From: PHAA01 sp964457945
GTDB lineage: Bacteria > Bacillota > Syntrophomonadia > Syntrophomonadales > Syntrophomonadaceae
Direction: 5' to 3'
Length of the DNA stretch: 64,000 bases
Assembly (NCBI GenBank): GCA_964457945.1
Contig: CAYWFX010000001.1
Location: forward strand, 186,001 to 250,000
Position numbers and translations under genes: made by a program. A model generated the notes under the pieces. That model was not told where the DNA came from, did no database searches, and worked only from the letters and a program-made list of their open reading frames with translations. How positions within the stretch are numbered: position 1 is the stretch's first letter; every line of letters begins with the position of its first letter. Shown here one piece after another: positions 59,606 to 64,000 of the stretch.

Positions 59606-59998
59606 AAAGACAACTCCTCCTGACATTTTTTTAAATTATACAGGAACCGAGTTGTTATTTGTTATTAAATCTAAATCTTCTCATATTTACCTATATTATT
59701 ACATTGTCTAACCAAGTGAAGGACTTTCACATATAATGACCCCGTTCTCCCGGAGCCCTTTTGCAAAACAAACCCACCTAACCCCGCCTTAGTTCACTTA
59801 ATCTTAAACTGCGAAACTCCAACCTCTACTGCCCATACAACGTTTCTTTTAATGGCATCACCGGCTACTCTTTATTCCATACTGGGATTAATTGTCATAT
59901 GCAAAGCATGGGTATGGCCTTTTCGAATTTGATTTTTACTATATAATACCTTTATGGCTTCTAGCAGCACACACTCTAAAAACAAGAGGTATCAATAG
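59606..59998. other. Gap between the SPRY gene and the pseudouridine synthase
   Basis: About 390 bases between divergent genes. A TATAAT near 59610-59650 (minus) and a TATAAT before the rluA start (plus) could be -10 elements, but neither has a convincing -35. No other feature is supportable. Confidence 0.35.
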
Positions 59999-60910
59999 AT
60001 GAACGATAACATTCTTGATTACATGGTTAAACCTGCAGATAAATATATTTTTCTGCGGGATGTATTAATATCACATATGCAAGTTTCCCATTCTTTGTTG
60101 ATCAAATTAAAATTGCAGCACAAGATCATGGTCAATGGTCAGGTTACCTATACAAATTATAGGTTGCATGCAGGTGACCTGGTTACCGTAAATATAACGC
60201 TTGATGAGCAAAACCATATTGTACCTGAGGATATTCCCCTGGATATTATATATGAAGACTCCGATTTGCTGGTTATTAATAAACCGCCTGGTTTGGCAGT
60301 TCATCCCTCCAAAGGCATATTGAAAGGAACCCTGGCTAACGCAGTGACGCATTACTGGCTCCAACAAGGAAAATCACTCTTATTCCGGCCTATTAACCGC
60401 CTTGATAAGGATACCTCCGGTCTCATCCTAATTGGCAAAAGTCAATATGCACACCAAGCTATCTTCCGTCAACAGAAACAAGGCACTATTCGCCGCACCT
60501 ATCTGGCAGTTGTTGAAGGCATCATCCATGAGGATTACGGTTGCATCAATCAACCTATTGCTCATATTGATCCGCGCTTCTGCACAAGAACAGTTGATCT
60601 GTCTGGCAAGCCTGCTGTGACAAATTATGTCGTATTAAAAAGATTCAAAGGCTTGACCTTGCTCTCGCTTACCTTGGATACAGGCCGTACTCATCAAATA
60701 AGGGTACACTTAAGCCAATCAGGCTATCCAATTTGTGGTGACGCCCTCTATGGCAAGCCGTCACCTTTCATCGGTCGCCAGGCCTTGCACGCATACCAAC
60801 TTACCTTTCAGCAGCCACGCACTGGAACAACCCTGCAATTTGAAGCTGCGTTACCCCTGGATATCGCCAAATTATTGGAATCGCTGCGACTGAATTCGGG
60901 CACATCTTAA
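59999..60910 (+). CDS. RluA-family pseudouridine synthase
   Basis: Converts uridine to pseudouridine in rRNA or tRNA; 303 aa. N-terminal S4-like domain (YIFLRDVLISHMQVSHSLLI, GDLVTVNI), then the catalytic core with Asp in INRLDKDTSGLILIG, VINKPPGLAVHPS and TLDTGRTHQIRVHLSQSGYPICGD. AAGAGG precedes ATG 59999 at 9 bases. It is monocistronic. The RluA/RluD subgroup and its target site cannot be fixed without structure-based comparison. Confidence 0.92.
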   Translation: MNDNILDYMVKPADKYIFLRDVLISHMQVSHSLLIKLKLQHKIMVNGQVTYTNYRLHAGDLVTVNITLDEQNHIVPEDIPLDIIYEDSDLLVINKPPGLAVHPSKGILKGTLANAVTHYWLQQGKSLLFRPINRLDKDTSGLILIGKSQYAHQAIFRQQKQGTIRRTYLAVVEGIIHEDYGCINQPIAHIDPRFCTRTVDLSGKPAVTNYVVLKRFKGLTLLSLTLDTGRTHQIRVHLSQSGYPICGDALYGKPSPFIGRQALHAYQLTFQQPRTGTTLQFEAALPLDIAKLLESLRLNSGTS

Positions 60911-61022
60911 TTATAATAATCTTACCCTTACTCAGTGGGAGCAGAGGTATAAAATATTAAATTTTTCAAACAATATCTATGTAAGCCCAAAAATAATCTA
61001 TGGAATAAAGGAGAATTGAATT

Positions 61023-61253
61023 ATGACAAAACGCAATCCCGATGACCGCAGAGACAATGTAGATAAAATACAAAATAATATCGACCACACCATTCAAAAT
61101 ATGGAAGTTGCAGAAGAAATGATTACTTTAACTGATGATCCAAAAAAGAAAAAATCATTAAAAGATAAAAATGATAGAAGAAGAGATGCCCTTGATGGTA
61201 TGAGAAACGAAATTAAAGATGAAGCAAACGATAAACAGCACAAATATAAATAA
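61023..61253 (+). CDS. tlp: Small acid-soluble spore protein Tlp family
   Basis: A 76-residue, highly charged protein (KRNPDDRRDNVDKIQNNI, then AEEMITLTDD, DKNDRRRDALDGMRNEIKDE) matching the Tlp spore protein pattern, including the NPDDR-DNV start and the ExNxRRxxxLxGxRxEIKDEA end. Tlp is made in the forespore under SigG in other spore-formers and binds spore DNA or core. The gene is monocistronic with its own terminator. It is the best direct hint that the host forms spores. Confidence 0.85.
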   Translation: MTKRNPDDRRDNVDKIQNNIDHTIQNMEVAEEMITLTDDPKKKKSLKDKNDRRRDALDGMRNEIKDEANDKQHKYK

Positions 61254-61315
61254 AGGGTTTGTTCTGTATACCAATTTATAAGGATTGCAGAAATATTTTA
61301 TATGAACTTTATTAA

Positions 61316-61358
61316 GACAGCGCTGCAAGATTACATTTGTAGCGCTGTCTCTTCCTTT
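61316..61358. terminator. Terminator between tlp and galE
   Basis: AGACAGCGCT (61316-61325) and AGCGCTGTCT (61342-61351) form a perfect 10-base stem, followed by CTTCCTTT on the plus strand. It lies between converging genes and probably serves both. Confidence 0.7.
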
Positions 61359-61367
61359 AATCTCAGC

Positions 61368-62357
61368 CTATTGGCGATAACCATTCGGATGAATGCTGTG
61401 CCAACACCACGCACTGGAAAGTATAGTTTCTAGATCACTATATCTTGGCTCCCAACCCACAGCAGATTTAATCGATGTATTATCAGCTACTAAAATATGC
61501 GGATCCCCTGTTCTGCGTTCTTGGAGTTCGAGGGAAATTGTACGTCCAGTGATTATCTCAGAATTATTTATAATTCTCATCACTGAAGCCCCCTTACCTG
61601 TTCCTACATTAAATATTTTACTTGGCAAGCCATTTTCTAATGCATGAAGAGCAAGAATATGAGCATTAGCCAAATCTATAACGTGTACATAATCACGAAT
61701 ACATGTCCCATCAGGTGTGGGATAGTCTGCACCAAATACAGATAATTTTTCTCGCAGCCCCAGCGCGGTTTGTAATACCAACGGAACGAGGTGAGATTCT
61801 GGATGGTGATCTTCGCCCATACTACCGTCCAGCGATGCGCCCGCTGCGTTAAAATAGCGGAGGGCCACCCATTTGATTCCATGTACCTTTCCCATCCACT
61901 CCAGATACTCTTCAATCATACGTTTCGAAGCACCATAAGGATTAATCGGAGCCAGCACCGCTTCCTCTTGAATAGGAATACTTTTCGGTATTCCATATAC
62001 AGCGGCGGTTGATGAAAAGACAAGCTGCTTTATCCCAGCATTTATTGCCGTTTTCAAGAACATAAATGATTTAACCGTATTTTCATAAAAATATAGTTCT
62101 GGTTTAGAGAGTGATTCACTTACCAAACTTTTGGCAGCGAAATGGATAAGCGATTGAATCTGGTGTTTTTTAATAATTTGTTCCACAAGAGCGGTATCAG
62201 CGATATCACCTTCGTAAAAATACTGGGATCGAACTGCATCCCGGTGACCGGTAGTCAAATTATCCAAGACCACCACCGAGGCTCCCTCTTTGATTAGTTC
62301 CTGTACGGTATGGCTGCCGATATACCCTGCGCCTCCTGTAACCAATACTGTTTTCAT
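61368..62357 (-). CDS. galE: UDP-glucose 4-epimerase
   Basis: NAD-dependent SDR enzyme interconverting UDP-glucose and UDP-galactose; 329 aa. The nucleotide motif is VTGGAGYIGSHT. VFSSTAAVYG supplies the Ser, and YGASK the Tyr and Lys of the active site. NAAGASLDGSMGEDH and VRDYVHV-type IRDYVHVIDLANAH are conserved. AGGAG precedes ATG 62357. It lies near the GtrA and GT2 genes (150-base gap), suggesting sugar supply for cell-surface glycan. Confidence 0.95.
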   Translation of the reverse strand: MKTVLVTGGAGYIGSHTVQELIKEGASVVVLDNLTTGHRDAVRSQYFYEGDIADTALVEQIIKKHQIQSLIHFAAKSLVSESLSKPELYFYENTVKSFMFLKTAINAGIKQLVFSSTAAVYGIPKSIPIQEEAVLAPINPYGASKRMIEEYLEWMGKVHGIKWVALRYFNAAGASLDGSMGEDHHPESHLVPLVLQTALGLREKLSVFGADYPTPDGTCIRDYVHVIDLANAHILALHALENGLPSKIFNVGTGKGASVMRIINNSEIITGRTISLELQERRTGDPHILVADNTSIKSAVGWEPRYSDLETILSSAWCWHSIHPNGYRQ

Positions 62358-62507
62358 AGAACTCTCCTATTAAAATATTTTTTCCTAACAACAACAAATA
62401 TAATTATAATCCACTACTGTATCAACGCACCAAAATTTATTTGCTAGTATTAAAATTAAACCTATTATAAATAGATATTTTTTATTATATAGTCCTTTCA
62501 AACAATC

Positions 62508-62924
62508 TCATATAAACTCACCTGTTATGGGTTGATTTTCAGTGAATACCCAGAGACGGCTGCCGATAAAGTTTACAACGATACCTCCTGCTGTGGCCGC
62601 AATCTTAGCCAGCCAAAGATCCATTTGATTTACATCATATAGGATAAAAAGCAGGCTGGATGATACCAGCAAGGAAATACCGTTCAAGATGATAAACTTT
62701 GCAATCTCAGTGACGTTAGTTTTGCGTTTCACTTGAAACGTCCACTTTCGATTGAGATAGAAACTATTTATTACCCCGGCTGAATAGGAAAGCACCTGGG
62801 CAAACAGGTACGGCAACCCGCCTAGATTCAGGAGAAAAAAAGCTGTAAAGTCTACTGCCGTATTTGCTAATCCAACCGTACAAAAACGCATAAACTGGAT
62901 GAATCTGGGTTTGTTATTAAACAC
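62508..62924 (-). CDS. GtrA-family membrane protein
   Basis: A 138-residue protein with four hydrophobic segments, of the GtrA/flippase type that helps move lipid-linked sugars. Start RFCTVGLANTAVDFTAFFLL, SYSAGVINSFYLNRKWTF and the end VNFIGSRLWVF are family marks. It overlaps the glycosyltransferase by 8 bases, so the two are translationally coupled. Its partner is the GT2 protein upstream. Confidence 0.9.
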   Translation of the reverse strand: MFNNKPRFIQFMRFCTVGLANTAVDFTAFFLLNLGGLPYLFAQVLSYSAGVINSFYLNRKWTFQVKRKTNVTEIAKFIILNGISLLVSSSLLFILYDVNQMDLWLAKIAATAGGIVVNFIGSRLWVFTENQPITGEFI

Positions 62925-63888
62925 TCCATTTTACCTCTTTGAGTTTTACCTTTTCTATTTTTTGCTTTTTCCGAAGGATATATAGGGGTCGGTTTTTCGT
63001 TTCATCATAAATTCTGCCTACATATTCCCCGAGTATCCCAAATAGAATGAGGATCACGCCGTTAAGCAGCATTAGGCAGGCAATAAGTGAGGACAATCCA
63101 GCAGATGTACTGGCAGTAAATATTTTTTGCCCTAAGGATACAATTAGATAAACAAAACTAACCGAAGAGACCACAAGACCTAGATAGGTGGCCAGCTTTA
63201 ACGGTTTATATGAGAAGGAAGTAATCCCATCCATGGAGAAGCGCAGCATTTTCTTAAGTGGATATTTGGTTTCTCCCGCATATCGTTCCTCCCGTACATA
63301 TTCGATGGCTGTTTGGCGAAAGCCTACCCAGCTGATCAATCCGCGTACAAAGCGATTTTTCTCCCGAATGCTTTGCATGGCTTCACACACTTTACGGTCC
63401 ATAAGGCGGAAGTCACCGGTATCAAGGGGAATATTTACTTCTGCCAATGCATCCAGCAGGCGATAGAACAAAGCTGCCGTCCATTTTTTGAACAGGGTCT
63501 CTCCTTTCCTTTGGGAGCGCTTTGCATAGACGACTTCATATCCTTCTTTCCATTTCTCAATCATCAGCGGAATTAACTCGGGAGGATCCTGTAAGTCGGC
63601 ATCGATAATCACGATCGCGTCTCCGCGAGCATAATCCATACCTGCGGTAATAGCTATTTGATGCCCAAAGTTGCGGGAGAAGTCAAGCAGCTTTACGCAC
63701 TCATCTTTTTCAGCAAATCCTTCGATCAGTTCGGCCGTCCGATCTTCGCTTCCATCGTTGATAAAAAGCAATTCATATGGCTCGTCTACGGATTGCATGA
63801 CGTGGGTTAGCCGATGATAGCTTTCTTGTATAACGGCTTCTTCGTTATAGACCGGAACTATAATTGTATAACGAACGTTTCTTTTCAT
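62917..63888 (-). CDS. GT2 glycosyltransferase (GtrB/dolichol-phosphate-mannose synthase-like)
   Basis: Transfers a sugar from an activated donor to undecaprenyl phosphate; 323 aa. GT-A fold with TIIVPVYNEEAVIQESY, LLFINDGSEDRT, the DXD-type IIDADLQDPPELI, and DTGDFRLMDRKV. Two C-terminal membrane helices follow (LATYLGLVVSSVSFVYLIVS, SLIACLMLLNGVILILFGIL). ATG 63888 is preferred over GTG 63891 because GGAGG then lies 7 bases away. With GtrA it forms a surface-glycan modification pair; the likely third member is farther right, outside the window. Confidence 0.92.
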   Translation of the reverse strand: MKRNVRYTIIVPVYNEEAVIQESYHRLTHVMQSVDEPYELLFINDGSEDRTAELIEGFAEKDECVKLLDFSRNFGHQIAITAGMDYARGDAIVIIDADLQDPPELIPLMIEKWKEGYEVVYAKRSQRKGETLFKKWTAALFYRLLDALAEVNIPLDTGDFRLMDRKVCEAMQSIREKNRFVRGLISWVGFRQTAIEYVREERYAGETKYPLKKMLRFSMDGITSFSYKPLKLATYLGLVVSSVSFVYLIVSLGQKIFTASTSAGLSSLIACLMLLNGVILILFGILGEYVGRIYDETKNRPLYILRKKQKIEKVKLKEVKWSV

Positions 63889-63905
63889 CACGTCTCCTCC
63901 TGACT

Positions 63906-64000
63906 TTATTGATTTATCTGATACAATGTTTTTGCTTCACCTCTGCCCATTGAATCACCTTGAGCAGAATTAGATTGCCACTGTTCCTTAGGGACCTCTG
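63906..64000 (-). CDS. C-terminal end of a further gene, truncated by the window
   Basis: A minus-strand frame open at the right edge ends EVPKEQWQSNSAQGD, then GRGEAKTLYQINQ, with a stop at 63906. It is followed by GGAGG and the GT2 start 18 bases later, so it is probably the preceding gene of the same operon. In GtrA/GtrB clusters a membrane glycosyltransferase is common there, but the 31 residues do not show a family. Confidence 0.55.
   Translation of the reverse strand, partial: EVPKEQWQSNSAQGDSMGRGEAKTLYQINQ

Noticed and set aside
1..64000. tRNA, rRNA, transposase, integrase or phage genes
   Set aside because: None recognised on either strand; no cloverleaf-like sequence or transposase motif was seen.

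Overview
The window looks like a chromosomal segment of a spore-forming, low-GC, anaerobic Clostridia-type Firmicute. The best guess is a syntrophic or fatty-acid-metabolising member near Syntrophomonadaceae or Peptococcaceae. This rests on gene content (a Tlp-like spore protein, S-layer homology protein, copper-amine-oxidase-N stalk domains, two sigma-54 activators next to CoA-transferase operons, two acyl-CoA dehydrogenases with FixABCX-type ETF, ECF sigma factor), consensus AGGAGG ribosome sites and frequent TTG starts. Species cannot be fixed from the sequence alone. No rRNA, tRNA, CRISPR array, phage or insertion sequence was recognised.

Layout. 1-1551: start of an S-layer/Ig-repeat surface protein, cut by the window edge. 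2125-9454: one chemotaxis operon read leftward, cheY-cheA-cheW-mcp-cheR-cheB, from a clear sigma-A promoter. 9530-14139: a cell-wall glucosaminidase, an MFS exporter, a PPOX-family protein with its HxlR regulator, and small or broken genes. 14290-21608: a leftward acyl-CoA/acetate region holding TetR, thioesterase, flavoprotein, nitronate-monooxygenase-like enzyme, CoA-transferase, acetate-type transporter, MarR and a short sigma-54 activator. 21875-27062: two tandemly duplicated FIST-PAS histidine kinases. 27168-34376: peptidase T, DUF445, amt-glnK behind an apparent ANTAR-type antitermination leader, a c-di-AMP (ydaO) riboswitch in front of a dapB homologue, and ylmH. 34405-41530: ECF sigma/anti-sigma pair, DUF4153 membrane protein, serine dehydratase sdaAB-sdaAA, an amidase and a small HTH protein. 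41557-52028: a leftward beta-oxidation electron-transfer operon (CoA-transferase, two acyl-CoA dehydrogenases, FixC, FixX, EtfB, EtfA) behind a consensus sigma-54 promoter, with its activator upstream. 52148-64000: ABC exporter, pyruvate carboxylase with an apparent ATT start, SPRY/fibronectin secreted protein, RluA, Tlp, GalE, GtrA, a GT2 glycosyltransferase and the tail of one more gene.

How it works together. Two CoA-transferase operons each pair with a sigma-54 promoter and an enhancer-binding activator, suggesting that acyl-CoA oxidation is switched on by dedicated signals. In the first region an identical-looking operator lies in front of both marR and the activator gene, implying a cascade MarR -> activator -> sigma-54 promoter. 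The second operon still carries the last 32 codons of a deleted acetate transporter, which links it historically to the first. Several leaders carry RNA control: tandem A/G hexaloop hairpins overlapping a terminator before amt, and a c-di-AMP riboswitch with a visible terminator/antiterminator switch before dapB.
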